Assembly: GCA_965369325.1 (NCBI GenBank)
Contig: CBDUQI010000005.1
Coordinates: forward strand, 1-64,000
Direction: 5' to 3'
Length of the DNA: 64,000 nucleotides
From: CBDUQI01 sp965369325
GTDB taxonomy: Bacteria > Pseudomonadota > Gammaproteobacteria > Steroidobacterales > JBCBZW01
Part shown: piece by piece, positions 24,910 to 34,160 of the stretch
How positions within the stretch are numbered: the stretch's first letter is position 1
How the letters are laid out: the number at the start of each line of letters is the position of its first letter
The notes under the pieces: generated by a model
Database searches by the model: none
What the model was told of the DNA's origin: nothing
The model's input: only the letters and a program-made list of their open reading frames with translations
Made by a program: the position numbers and the translations under genes

Positions 24910-27900
24910 GCAACATTGCGCGCTTTCCTGAAGAAACGGCAACGACGCAGAAAGTACCGCTTCGCTTTCTGACCGCAGCCAGTCTCTTTGACGGTCACGA
25001 TGCGTCGATCAACATCATGCGCAGAATCCTTCAGGGCTCCGGAGTGGAGGTCATCCATCTCGCCCACAACCGTTCGGTAAACGACGTGGTACAGGCCGCT
25101 TTACAAGAAGACGTGAATGGTATTGCTATCAGTTCCTACCAGGGCGGCCACGTTGAGTACTTCAAGTACCTGGTCGACATGCTGAAAGAACACGGCGCCG
25201 GTCATATACGTGTGTTTGGCGGCGGGGGCGGCGTCATTGTCTACGATGAGATCAAAGCGCTTGAAGCTTACGGAGTTGAGCGCATCTACTCACCGCACGC
25301 CGGCCAGCAACTGGGGCTGCAGGGCATGATCGACGACATGATCGAGCGCACCCACGCGGTAACTGACGCACCGTCGTTCAAGCCGATCGCGGACGCCGAT
25401 CTGTCAAACCCGGTGGCACTGGCGCGCTGCCTGACCAAGGCTGAGCTCGGATTACTCACGGACGCCGATAGACACTGGATAGACGAGCACGCGCAAAACC
25501 GGCCTGTGCTTGGGATCACTGGCACCGGCGGCGCCGGCAAGTCGTCCCTCACAGACGAGCTCATTCGACGATTCCGTCTGGACAGCAACGATGCTGTGCG
25601 TATCGCCACCATCGCCATTGACCCAACCCGGCGCAAGACCGGCGGTGCGTTGCTGGGTGACCGGATTCGCATGAACGCCATTTATCACCCAACCATTTTC
25701 ATGCGATCGCTGGCGACGCGCTCTTCCATTGGCGAAGTGCCTGCGGCGCTCGCCGATGTCATCGCCTTAACCCGTTGCGCCAACTACGACCTGATTGTGG
25801 TGGAGACACCAGGCATCGGGCAGGGCGATTCGGCCATCGAACCCTATGTGGACACCTCCATGTATGTGATGACGCCGGAGTTCGGCGCGCAAAGCCAGCT
25901 GGAGAAAATCGACATGCTGGATTTCGCCGACCTGGTGGTGATCAACAAATTTGACCGCAAAGGCAGTGACGACGCCCTGCGTGATGTGGCAAAGCAAGTG
26001 CAACGAAACCATCAGCGTTTCTCCGAAGCGCCCAGTGCCATGCCCGTATTCGGTTCCATCGCCTCACGCTTCAATGATGATGGGGTAACGGCGGCTTACC
26101 AACATCTGCTGGGCGTGCTCAGGGCGCGCGGGTTCAAGGAGTATCCGTCCCTACTGCCGGTGGTGGCGTCTCGGTTTTCATCAGAGAAAACCGTCATCGT
26201 ACCGCCGGAGCGCCAGCGCTACCTGGCGGAGATTGCCGAAACCGTTCGCGGCTACCACACGCAAACAACGAGTCAGGCACGCCTCGCACGAGAGCATCAG
26301 CAGCTCACCGCGTCACGTGACATGCTGGGCGAGAACGCGGGTAAGGACATCCAAAACCTGATTGAGGAGCGCGCGCGCCAGTTGAGCGCGGACACCCGCG
26401 ATCTGCTGGAAGACTGGCCGCAAACACGCGCGTCCTACAGCGGCGAAACGCAGACCACCACCCTGCCCAATGGCAAGCAGATTAAAACCCGGCTGACAAC
26501 GCGCAGCTTATCCGGAACCGTGTTATCACGCGTTGCAGTGCCGCGTTTTGAGGATCATGGCGAGCTAGTTCGCTGGCTTAGATCGGATAACCTCCCCGGC
26601 CGCTTCCCGTATACCGCTGGGGTATTCCCGTTCAAACGTGAGGGCGAGGATCCAGCCCGCATGTTCGCAGGTGAAGGCGACCCGTTCCGCACAAATCGCC
26701 GATTCAAGGCGTTGTCAGAGCATTCGCCGGCCAAGCGTCTGTCGACCGCGTTTGATTCGGTAACGCTCTACGGCTGCGATCCCGCCCACCGTCCCGACAT
26801 TTACGGAAAGATCGGCAACGCTGGCGTCTCTATCGCGACACTGGATGATATGAAGGCGTTGTACGACGGGTTTGATCTTTGCGACCCGTCCACATCCGTT
26901 TCGATGACGATCAACGGGCCAGCACCCACCATTCTCGCCATGTTCCTGAACACGGCCATCGATCAGTTGCTCGAGCGCTTTAAGGCAGAACACTCCCGTG
27001 CGCCGGACGTAACCGAGCATGACGCGCTCCGGGAGCAGGCACTGAGAAGTGTTCGAGGCACGGTCCAGGCGGATATTCTGAAAGAAGACCAGGGACAGAA
27101 CACCTGCATCTTCTCAACCGAGTTCAGCCTGCGCGTGATGGGCGACATCCAGCAGTATTTCATCGATCACCAAGTCAAAAATTTCTATTCCGTTTCTATC
27201 TCCGGCTATCACATTGCCGAAGCGGGAGCGAACCCCATCAGTCAGCTCGCATTTACGCTCTCAAACGGGTTCACCTTTGTTGAGGCTTACCTTGCGCGCG
27301 GAATGAGTATTGACGATTTCGCGCCGAGCCTGTCGTTCTTTTTCTCCAACGGCATGGACCCGGAGTACACAGTGATGGGACGTGTCGCGCGTCGCATCTG
27401 GGCCACCACCATGCGTGAGAAGTACGGGGCGAGCGCGCGCAGCCAACGGCTCAAATACCATATCCAGACATCGGGGCGTTCGCTGCACGCGCAAGAAATG
27501 AACTTCAATGATATTCGCACGACGCTGCAGGCGCTGATCGCCGTGTATGACAACTGCAACAGCCTGCACACTAATGCTTACGATGAGGCCATTACCACCC
27601 CTACAGACGCGTCGGTACGGCGCGCGCTAGCCATCCAACTGATCATCAGCAATGAGTTCGGTCTGGCCAAAAACGAGAATCCGAACCAAGGCTCGTTTAT
27701 CCTGGAGGAGCTGACGGGCCTGGTGGAGGAAGCGGTGCTCGCAGAGTTTGAACGGATTTCAGAACGCGGCGGCGTGCTTGGGGCGATGGAGACTGGCTAC
27801 CAGCGCGGGCGCATTCAAGAAGAGTCCCTGCTCTACGAGCACAAAAAGCATGATGGCAGTCTGCCTATTATTGGTGTAAACACATTCCTGTCGCCGGAAC

Positions 27901-28151
27901 CGGAGGAAACCCAGAGCATCGAACTGGCGCGATCAACCGAAGAAGAGAAGCAGAGCCAAATTCGCCGATTGAGTGAATTCCACCAACGCCACGCATCCGA
28001 ATCAGAAGCGGCGCTGCTCAAGGTTCGCCAGGCGGTAATCGACGGTGACAACGTGTTCGCGGCCTTGATGGAGGCCGTGCGCTGCTGCTCTCTAGGGCAG
28101 ATTACCGATATGTTGTTCACGGTTGGCGGGCAATACCGCAGAAGCATGTAG
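24906..28151 (+). CDS. icmF: Fused isobutyryl-CoA mutase (IcmF), adenosylcobalamin-dependent
   Basis: A 1081-residue three-part enzyme. Residues 17-150 are the B12-binding domain with the cobalt-ligand motif FDGHDAS (His31) and the VFGGGGG loop. Residues 195-400 are the MeaI-like G-protein chaperone: Walker A GTGGAGKS at 206-213, then TPGIGQGDS and NKFD. The rest is the acyl-CoA mutase barrel with segments such as RFPYTAGVFPFKREGEDPARMF-like substrate loop and QTSGRSLHAQEMNFND. It interconverts isobutyryl- and butyryl-CoA, and in some species pivalyl- and isovaleryl-CoA, with the G-domain guarding the cofactor. The total length matches known IcmF. GAAGGAC precedes the ATG. Confidence 0.95.
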   Translation: MSNIARFPEETATTQKVPLRFLTAASLFDGHDASINIMRRILQGSGVEVIHLAHNRSVNDVVQAALQEDVNGIAISSYQGGHVEYFKYLVDMLKEHGAGHIRVFGGGGGVIVYDEIKALEAYGVERIYSPHAGQQLGLQGMIDDMIERTHAVTDAPSFKPIADADLSNPVALARCLTKAELGLLTDADRHWIDEHAQNRPVLGITGTGGAGKSSLTDELIRRFRLDSNDAVRIATIAIDPTRRKTGGALLGDRIRMNAIYHPTIFMRSLATRSSIGEVPAALADVIALTRCANYDLIVVETPGIGQGDSAIEPYVDTSMYVMTPEFGAQSQLEKIDMLDFADLVVINKFDRKGSDDALRDVAKQVQRNHQRFSEAPSAMPVFGSIASRFNDDGVTAAYQHLLGVLRARGFKEYPSLLPVVASRFSSEKTVIVPPERQRYLAEIAETVRGYHTQTTSQARLAREHQQLTASRDMLGENAGKDIQNLIEERARQLSADTRDLLEDWPQTRASYSGETQTTTLPNGKQIKTRLTTRSLSGTVLSRVAVPRFEDHGELVRWLRSDNLPGRFPYTAGVFPFKREGEDPARMFAGEGDPFRTNRRFKALSEHSPAKRLSTAFDSVTLYGCDPAHRPDIYGKIGNAGVSIATLDDMKALYDGFDLCDPSTSVSMTINGPAPTILAMFLNTAIDQLLERFKAEHSRAPDVTEHDALREQALRSVRGTVQADILKEDQGQNTCIFSTEFSLRVMGDIQQYFIDHQVKNFYSVSISGYHIAEAGANPISQLAFTLSNGFTFVEAYLARGMSIDDFAPSLSFFFSNGMDPEYTVMGRVARRIWATTMREKYGASARSQRLKYHIQTSGRSLHAQEMNFNDIRTTLQALIAVYDNCNSLHTNAYDEAITTPTDASVRRALAIQLIISNEFGLAKNENPNQGSFILEELTGLVEEAVLAEFERISERGGVLGAMETGYQRGRIQEESLLYEHKKHDGSLPIIGVNTFLSPEPEETQSIELARSTEEEKQSQIRRLSEFHQRHASESEAALLKVRQAVIDGDNVFAALMEAVRCCSLGQITDMLFTVGGQYRRSM

Positions 28152-28209
28152 GCACGTCGCCCGGTTCGCTCTCACGCAACAGAACAGCCTGCAAGCCCCA
28201 ACGCGCAGC

Positions 28210-29004
28210 TTAGACGGAAACAACGGCCTTAATATGCGGGTGGGATTCGTAGTCGAGGATTTCAAAATCCTCGTAGCGGTAGTCAAAAATGCTCTCAGGT
28301 TTGCGCGCAATCTGCAGGCGCGGCAGCGCGTGTGGCGCCCGGCTGAGCTGCAGCCTGGCCTGATCCAGATGGTTCAGATACAGGTGGCAATCGCCGCCTG
28401 TCCAGATAAAGTCGCCCGGCAACAAGTCGCATTGCTGCGCCACCATGTGGGTCAACAATGCGTAGGAGGCAATATTGAACGGGACGCCAAGGAAAATATC
28501 GCAACTGCGCTGGTATAGCTGGCAGGACAAACGGCCGTCGGCCACGTAAAACTGAAACAACGCGTGGCAGGGCACCAGCGCCATCTTATCGAGTTCGGCC
28601 ACATTCCACGCACTGACAATAATCCGCCGCGAATCGGGGTTGCTACGCAGTTGCTCCATCACATGGGCGATCTGATCCACATGGCCGCCGCCAGGTGTGG
28701 GCCAGCTACGCCACTGGCAACCGTATACCGGCCCCAACTCGCCCTGACTATCCGCCCACTCATCCCAGATGGACACCCCGTGCTCACGCAAGTAAGCGAC
28801 ATTGGTCTCGCCGCGTAAGAACCACAGCAGTTCATGAACAATCGAGCGCAAGTGCACTTTCTTGGTGGTGACCAGCGGGAAGCCCTGCGCCAGATCAAAA
28901 CGCATCTGGTGGGCGAACACACTCAGCGTGCCCGTGCCGGTGCGGTCGTCTTTGCGCGCGCCGGTATCCAGCACGTGTTGCATGAGATCCAGATACGCTC
29001 GCAT
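28210..29004 (-). CDS. thyA: Thymidylate synthase
   Basis: A 264-residue protein, the same length as E. coli ThyA. It methylates dUMP to dTMP with methylene-tetrahydrofolate. The nucleophile is the Cys of ALVPCHALFQFYV; the folate and dUMP segments RSCDIFLGVPFNIASYALL and GDCHLYLNHLDQ are intact. I place the start at ATG 29004 (MRAYLDLMQHV), one codon inside a TTG. It lies 25 bases after lgt on the same strand, the usual gammaproteobacterial lgt-thyA pair. Confidence 0.97.
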   Translation of the reverse strand: MRAYLDLMQHVLDTGARKDDRTGTGTLSVFAHQMRFDLAQGFPLVTTKKVHLRSIVHELLWFLRGETNVAYLREHGVSIWDEWADSQGELGPVYGCQWRSWPTPGGGHVDQIAHVMEQLRSNPDSRRIIVSAWNVAELDKMALVPCHALFQFYVADGRLSCQLYQRSCDIFLGVPFNIASYALLTHMVAQQCDLLPGDFIWTGGDCHLYLNHLDQARLQLSRAPHALPRLQIARKPESIFDYRYEDFEILDYESHPHIKAVVSV

Positions 29005-29029
29005 CAATCAGCCCCCAGTACTGGCCGGC

Positions 29030-29827
29030 TCATTTGCCTGTCACGGCTGCAGTATGCATGCCACGCCTGGAGGCGGAGGCGATTAGCCACACGCCAATCA
29101 AAATCATTGGCGTGCTGAGCACATGCCCCATCGTCAGCCAATCGAAAGCCAGATAGCCAATATGCTCATCCGGCACCCGCACAAACTCCACCGCGCAACG
29201 GAACATCCCGTAGCCCAGCAGGAACGCGCCCGACACCGCCCCAAGCGCCCGAGGTCTGCTGGCGTACATCAGCAACAACACAAACAAGACAACGCCCTCA
29301 AGCGCAGCCTCGTACAGCTGCGACGGATGCCGACCCTGCCCGTTCACAATAAAGGCCCACGGCAGCTGCGAGGGCCCGCCCCAAAGCTCGCCATTGACAA
29401 AGTTACCGATGCGCCCGGTAAACAGCCCCAGTGGTACTATCGGCGCAACCAGATCGGTCACCGCTAACCACGGTCGGGCGAACTTGCGGGCAATCAGCAT
29501 CATCGCCAGGATGACCCCGAGCAGCCCGCCGTGAAACGACATGCCGCCCTGCCATATCTTAAATGGGTACAGCGGGTCAGTCGCGATATTGGAGAGGCCG
29601 TAAAACAGCAGGTAGCCAACGCGCCCACCGAGCAGGACGCCCACCATGCCGTAGAAAATGATGTCGTCGACCATAGCCGCGCTCCATCCTCCCGGCGAGC
29701 GCGCGGCCCGGTAGCGCAGCAGCAGCCAGGCAGCGAAAAAGCCGACCACGTAGGTCAAGCCGTACCAATGTACTTTTACCGGACCCAACGCGATGGCGAC
29801 GGGATCAATTTCGGGGTAGGCGATCAT
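29030..29827 (-). CDS. lgt: Prolipoprotein diacylglyceryl transferase
   Basis: A 265-residue inner-membrane enzyme with about seven transmembrane helices. It moves diacylglycerol from phosphatidylglycerol to the lipobox Cys of prolipoproteins. The Lgt signature GRIGNFVNGELWG, the His in MSFHGGLLG and the RHPSQLYE segment are present. The start ATG 29827 (MIAYPEIDP) fits known family N-termini; a longer reading would add a Cys- and Arg-rich stretch unlike any Lgt. It is followed closely by thyA. Confidence 0.96.
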   Translation of the reverse strand: MIAYPEIDPVAIALGPVKVHWYGLTYVVGFFAAWLLLRYRAARSPGGWSAAMVDDIIFYGMVGVLLGGRVGYLLFYGLSNIATDPLYPFKIWQGGMSFHGGLLGVILAMMLIARKFARPWLAVTDLVAPIVPLGLFTGRIGNFVNGELWGGPSQLPWAFIVNGQGRHPSQLYEAALEGVVLFVLLLMYASRPRALGAVSGAFLLGYGMFRCAVEFVRVPDEHIGYLAFDWLTMGHVLSTPMILIGVWLIASASRRGMHTAAVTGK

Positions 29828-29889
29828 GCCGGCAATGGTACCATCGCCGGCCCCTCTGCGGGGCTTGAGGCGGGACCGGTGGCAGCACT

Positions 29890-31185
29890 TCAGTCCGCCG
29901 GCAGTACCCGCACAAACAGGGCACAAAGATAGCGGCTCTGCTCAATCATGGGGTGCACCGGATGGTCCGGTGCGGGGCCTCCCACATGCAGCAATTGCAA
30001 GGTGCGCCCGCGTCGGGCGGCAGCCGCTTGGACCAGTCCCAACAATTCGCTGTCGCTCAGATGAAACGAGCAGGAGCAGGTGACCAACAAGCCGCCCGGC
30101 GCCAGCACGCCCATGGCCAGTTCATTCAGGCGCTGATACGCGCGCCGCCCGGCACTCATATCACGCTTGCGCTTGATGAACGCCGGCGGATCAAGTACCA
30201 CGGCGTCGAACTGTTTGTTTTCAGTGGCCAATGCCCGCAACCCATCAAACGCGTCTTCTCGGCGCGTTTTGACGTTCACCTGATTGAGTCCGGCGTTGAT
30301 CTGCACGGCGTCCAGCGCCGGTTGAGAGCTGTCCAGGCACAGCACATGCTGCGCGCCGGCCGCAGCGGCGCCCAGTGCAAATCCGCCCGAGTAGCTGCAC
30401 ACATCCAGCACTCGCGGCGGCTTCTCAGCCGCCACCTGCGCGCGCACCCAGCGCGCAAGCATGGCGCGGTTGTCGCGCTGGTCGAAAAACCATCCGGTTT
30501 TCTGTCCGCCGCCGATCGACACCTCAAAATTCAACCCGTTTTCGACAATCCGCACCTGCTCGCTCACCGCTTGCGCAGGCGCATCATCCTCCCCGGCCGC
30601 CAGGGTTGGCGCGTTGCTTTCATCCGCTCCCCAGGCCACTTGGTGATAGTGCTCCAGCCCCTCCAGCGTGCGCGCATCCGTATCGTTGCGCCAAAGCAGG
30701 CCACGGGCTGAGGTCACGGCGTACAGCGCCTGCTCCAGCGGCTCTCGCAGCAGCTCCATTCCAGCCGTCGTGATTTGCCCGACCAACCAGTCGCCATAGC
30801 GATCCACGATCAACCCTGGCAAGCCATCCGCCTCGCCGTAAACCAGGCGGTAGTACGGCTGCTCGAACCAGCCCTCACGCAACGCCAGCGCGGCGCTGAT
30901 CCGTGCGTTGAGCAGAGCTTGATCCACCGGCCGCTTCTCCTCACGGCTAAGCACACGCGCGCAAATAAGCGTGGCCGGGTTAGCATAGCCATAGGCGACA
31001 AAGCGGCCATCGGCACCGGTGATGCTCACTGCCTGCCCGGGACTCAACCCTTTCAGTGGCGTAGCGGCGGTATCTACCTCATTGCTGTATACCCACAGGT
31101 GGCCCTGGCGCAGCCGGCGATCTTCTTTTTTCTTCAGCCGTAATGACACCGGCGCGGCGGCAGGCGAACGGGTCGAAGCACTCAC
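29890..31185 (-). CDS. rlmI: 23S rRNA (cytosine-5) methyltransferase RlmI-type
   Basis: A 431-residue SAM-dependent RNA methyltransferase. An N-terminal PUA domain (SLRLKKKEDRRLRQGHLWVY) is followed by a central domain and the class I methyltransferase fold with VLDVCSYSGGFALGA, then VVLDPPAFIKRK and the catalytic Cys region VTCSCSFH. E. coli RlmI methylates C1962 of 23S rRNA. It is longer than the E. coli protein by a low-complexity insert around the GADESNAPTLAAGEDDA segment. GTG 31185 is chosen because GGAGAG lies 5-6 bases before it; ATG 31209 is the alternative. Confidence 0.9.
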   Translation of the reverse strand: MSASTRSPAAAPVSLRLKKKEDRRLRQGHLWVYSNEVDTAATPLKGLSPGQAVSITGADGRFVAYGYANPATLICARVLSREEKRPVDQALLNARISAALALREGWFEQPYYRLVYGEADGLPGLIVDRYGDWLVGQITTAGMELLREPLEQALYAVTSARGLLWRNDTDARTLEGLEHYHQVAWGADESNAPTLAAGEDDAPAQAVSEQVRIVENGLNFEVSIGGGQKTGWFFDQRDNRAMLARWVRAQVAAEKPPRVLDVCSYSGGFALGAAAAGAQHVLCLDSSQPALDAVQINAGLNQVNVKTRREDAFDGLRALATENKQFDAVVLDPPAFIKRKRDMSAGRRAYQRLNELAMGVLAPGGLLVTCSCSFHLSDSELLGLVQAAAARRGRTLQLLHVGGPAPDHPVHPMIEQSRYLCALFVRVLPAD

Positions 31186-31358
31186 AAGCACTCTCCACAA
31201 ATAAAACATGCCGTGGTCCACGGCGGACCGGGATGATAGCGCGCCTGAGCCCCGCGCGCGCGTTCCACCCACATAGCGCCTGAGGTGCACGCACGCACGG
31301 ACCCCGAGGCCACGGCACTGCGCGCGGGTGTGTCAAGCGCTTGGGCTATACTCAGCGC

Positions 31359-31916
31359 ATGGGTGCTAACCGACATCAACCCGCCCGCCCAAACCGTTTG
31401 CGTATGCTCACGGCGGGGCTGCTGCTTGGCCCTGCGCTCGCACTAGCGCAGCTCGACCCGGACGATCCTACCAGCCGCACCACCATCGGCCCCAACAACC
31501 CGTGGTTGTACGCGGGTGCCACTGCACTTCGCGCCGGCGATGCAAAACAAGCCATCGCGCTGACGCTGAAGGGCTTAAACGGGCCGGCCACCAAGCACGA
31601 ACGGGCAGCGGCCCTTAGCAACCTGTGTGGCGCCTACTCGATGACCACCGAGTACGATCAGGCGATCGAGCAGTGCACCGCCTCGCTGGCGCTGCGCCAG
31701 ACCTGGAACGCTTACCATAACCGCGCACTGGCGCACTGGCGCAAGGGCGATGTGGCCCGATGCGAGGCCGATGTGATCGCAGGCTTACAAATCAACCCCA
31801 ACGCGAGGCTGCTGCGAAAAGTGCAGGCGCTGATTAACGCCACCCGGTTGCAGCCCAGAATCAGCGTGGAAGATACTCCAGCCACCGCTGATAGCCAGGC
31901 GCCGAGGCCTCAATGA
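31359..31916 (+). CDS. Exported TPR-like protein
   Basis: A 185-residue protein with a signal peptide (MLTAGLLLGPALALA, residues 16-30) and two or three tetratricopeptide-like repeats (for example AALSNLCGAYSMTTEYDQAIEQ and YHNRALAHWRKGDVARCEAD). It probably acts as a periplasmic scaffold; no enzymatic motif is seen. A TATACT box lies only 6 bases before ATG 31359, so either the message is nearly leaderless or translation begins at the ATG of MLTAG. Its stop overlaps the next gene by 4 bases, so the two proteins likely work together. Confidence 0.75.
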   Translation: MGANRHQPARPNRLRMLTAGLLLGPALALAQLDPDDPTSRTTIGPNNPWLYAGATALRAGDAKQAIALTLKGLNGPATKHERAAALSNLCGAYSMTTEYDQAIEQCTASLALRQTWNAYHNRALAHWRKGDVARCEADVIAGLQINPNARLLRKVQALINATRLQPRISVEDTPATADSQAPRPQ

Positions 31917-32353
31917 GGTACTCAGCACACACGCCGGCAATGCGGGCCAGCGTACTTTTAAGCGCGCTGATCTTCGCGCCATACCTGTGCGCCGTGGCGA
32001 ACACGCCAACCGCACCGTATGAGGACCGGCTGGTGGATAAACCAAGCGCCGGTTTTACTCCCCCAAAGCCAGCACTCACCATCACCCCCAGCTATCCAAG
32101 CAAAGCGCTGGGGCGGGCGCTGGAGGGCAAAGCGGTGGTGTGCTTTGACGTAGACAAGCGCGGGCACACGGTGAAAGCCAACGTGCTCGAAACCACCCAC
32201 AGGCTGTTTCGCAAACCCAGCCTGATTGCGGTACGCAAATCCACCTTTGATCCGGCGCGACTGAACGGCGCACCGGTGAGTGCGGCAATGTGCCGGACGT
32301 ATTTTTTCCGGCTGGACCCTATCGACGGGGCGCGCCCCGTCACCTCTCCCTGA
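31913..32353 (+). CDS. Exported protein with TonB C-terminal-like domain
   Basis: A 146-residue protein with a signal peptide (SVLLSALIFAPYLCAVA) and a TonB-C-like domain from about residue 60: YPSKALGRALEGKAVVCFDVDKRG and later VRKSTFDPARLNGAPV. Unlike real TonB it has no retained N-terminal anchor or Pro-rich spacer, so it is probably a periplasmic relative rather than an energy transducer. ATG 31913 overlaps the TGA of the TPR gene. Two Cys residues in the domain could form a disulfide. Confidence 0.75.
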   Translation: MRYSAHTPAMRASVLLSALIFAPYLCAVANTPTAPYEDRLVDKPSAGFTPPKPALTITPSYPSKALGRALEGKAVVCFDVDKRGHTVKANVLETTHRLFRKPSLIAVRKSTFDPARLNGAPVSAAMCRTYFFRLDPIDGARPVTSP

Positions 32354-32363
32354 ACGCGGCCGC

Positions 32364-33869
32364 TTAAGCGCTAGCCGCCTCCCGCGTCTCCACGCGCGGG
32401 CCGTTCAAAATCGCCTCACGGGTGCAATTCACCACCAGATCCACCTCAGCGCTGGTCACCTCGAAGCGCGGCGTATAGCGCAGGCTGTTGGTGCCACCGT
32501 GAATCACGTTAATGCCGTTGGCACGCATATAATCTTCAATACTGCCGATGCCCTGGGTCTTAAAACACGGATCCAGTTCCACGCTAAACAGTAAGCCAGT
32601 GCCCTGCACGCCGGTGACCAGACCGCCTAGCTCACCCTGCAATTTGCTTAACTTTTCCACAAACTCTTCGCCGCGTGCGCGGATATTCGCGCGCAGTTCC
32701 GGCGTGACTTTGCTCAGCACCCGTACTGCTACATCCATGCCACGCGGATTGGTGGTCATGGTGTTGCCGTACACGCCTTCACGGAAGGCGGTCAGGCCGC
32801 GTGCGGTAACAGCCAGGGTGGATAACGGAAACTGACCGCCGACCAGCGCTTTGGAGTAAGTCTCAAGATCCGGCGCCTGCAGATGCTCAAAGCCCGGGTA
32901 GTCCACCACCGACAAACACCCGGTGGCACGCAGGCCAGCCTGGATTGAGTCGACCAGCAGGAAACTGCCATGGGCCAGCGTCAACTCGCGGGCAACCGCG
33001 TAAAATTCCGGCGTGATCGCCATACCGGGATTGCCCTCGCCCATCACCGGCTCCATAAACATCGCCTCGATGAACTCACCATCGCGCTCGGCTTTTGCGA
33101 ACACGGCTTTCAGTTCCTTTATGTTGTTGGGTTCAACCGTCAGCAGCGGAGTCTTACCACGGTAGGTTGCCAAGTGCTTAGCGTAGCTGGACGCGGTGGA
33201 ATCGGAAAACTGGCCCGGGCGATCGGTCCGACCGTGAAAACTGCGCCGCAAGCTCATCCGCCGGACCGGCTTGCCCGCGTGGCGGCCACCCGGATCGGTC
33301 ATGGTCTTGGCGTTGATGTCCACCAGACGCGCGCCCACGGTCACGGCCTCCGAGCCGCTGTTCATGAACATGAAGCGCTCGTACGGGCAGCCTTCGGTGC
33401 GGCTGTGGCCGATTTCTTTTTTCAACGCGTCGACCAGCGCAAGCTGGCTGAAATTAGAGGTCATGACATTGGCCATCGCCTGAGTCCCGGCCATGCTGTC
33501 GATAATGTCCTGCGGTGCGTGCCCGAACCCAAGCATGCCGTAGCCACCAACCTCGTACAGCACCCCACCCTTGGTGGTGACGATCCAGGGGCCCACTGCC
33601 GCCAGCGACACATAGGGCACCACCGTATCAGCCGGGTAGAAGCACACCAGCCCGGCCTGAATCGCGTCGATCTGTGCCTGCTCGTCCTGCTGGAACAGAT
33701 CGCCGTAAGCGTGCGCCCAGCGTTGCCCTGCAAGCACGGCGTTGTCGACGGCCGCAACCAGCTGCGGATCGGTATCAGCGAAGCCTCGCAGTACACCGTC
33801 CGGCAACCCCGGTGTTCTCACCGCACCGCCCGCGCTTCTTAACCCGGCAAGCTTCTCCACGATATCCAT
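32364..33869 (-). CDS. Class III PLP-dependent aminotransferase
   Basis: A 501-residue fold-type I aminotransferase of the ornithine/lysine/GABA group. The PLP-binding Lys is in TYSKALVGGQFPLS; the Asp contacting the pyridine nitrogen is in LLVDSIQAGLRATG; NSGSEAVTVGARL binds the phosphate. The motif around the Asp is unlike the usual DEVQTG form, so this is a divergent subgroup and the amino donor cannot be named; omega-amino acids or lysine are likely. ATG 33869 follows CGGAG at 7 bases. The upstream gap to 34160 holds a 7-bp inverted repeat (34000-34025) but no gene. Confidence 0.88.
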   Translation of the reverse strand: MDIVEKLAGLRSAGGAVRTPGLPDGVLRGFADTDPQLVAAVDNAVLAGQRWAHAYGDLFQQDEQAQIDAIQAGLVCFYPADTVVPYVSLAAVGPWIVTTKGGVLYEVGGYGMLGFGHAPQDIIDSMAGTQAMANVMTSNFSQLALVDALKKEIGHSRTEGCPYERFMFMNSGSEAVTVGARLVDINAKTMTDPGGRHAGKPVRRMSLRRSFHGRTDRPGQFSDSTASSYAKHLATYRGKTPLLTVEPNNIKELKAVFAKAERDGEFIEAMFMEPVMGEGNPGMAITPEFYAVARELTLAHGSFLLVDSIQAGLRATGCLSVVDYPGFEHLQAPDLETYSKALVGGQFPLSTLAVTARGLTAFREGVYGNTMTTNPRGMDVAVRVLSKVTPELRANIRARGEEFVEKLSKLQGELGGLVTGVQGTGLLFSVELDPCFKTQGIGSIEDYMRANGINVIHGGTNSLRYTPRFEVTSAEVDLVVNCTREAILNGPRVETREAASA

Positions 33870-34160
33870 GTTTTACTCCGATACTGATTTCGAGACTGGT
33901 TCAACGTGCGTTTGATCCAAGCGCAAGTGCGCTGTCACCCACGATTTTAGTCGGCCAGAATAGCATATCGGGCCCATTCGACAGGGCTACACAAACCATA
34001 AAATTGCGCATGGACAGTCAATTTTGGTGCCCGCACAGCGCTCCCGCTGACGCATTATGTGCAACCCGCCCTGACGCCTGCGCTAGAATCTGTCGCGCCC
34101 GCATACCGCCTGGCATCGGTGAGCGCAGCCCTGAATCTCGCACCAGCAGCACCTCTGTGC

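Noticed and set aside
29953..30711. 252-codon plus-strand frame
   Set aside because: Antisense to rlmI; no motif and no ribosome site.
31347..31352. TATACT as a -10 box giving a leaderless TPR-gene message
   Set aside because: No acceptable -35 lies 16-18 bases upstream, and an internal ATG would also work as the start.
32970..33842. 290-codon plus-strand frame
   Set aside because: Antisense to the aminotransferase, His-rich with no recognisable domain.
34000..34025. AAAATTG-N12-CAATTTT as an operator of the aminotransferase
   Set aside because: The arms are short and AT-rich, there is no repeat elsewhere, and the distance to the start is over 130 bases; too weak to call.
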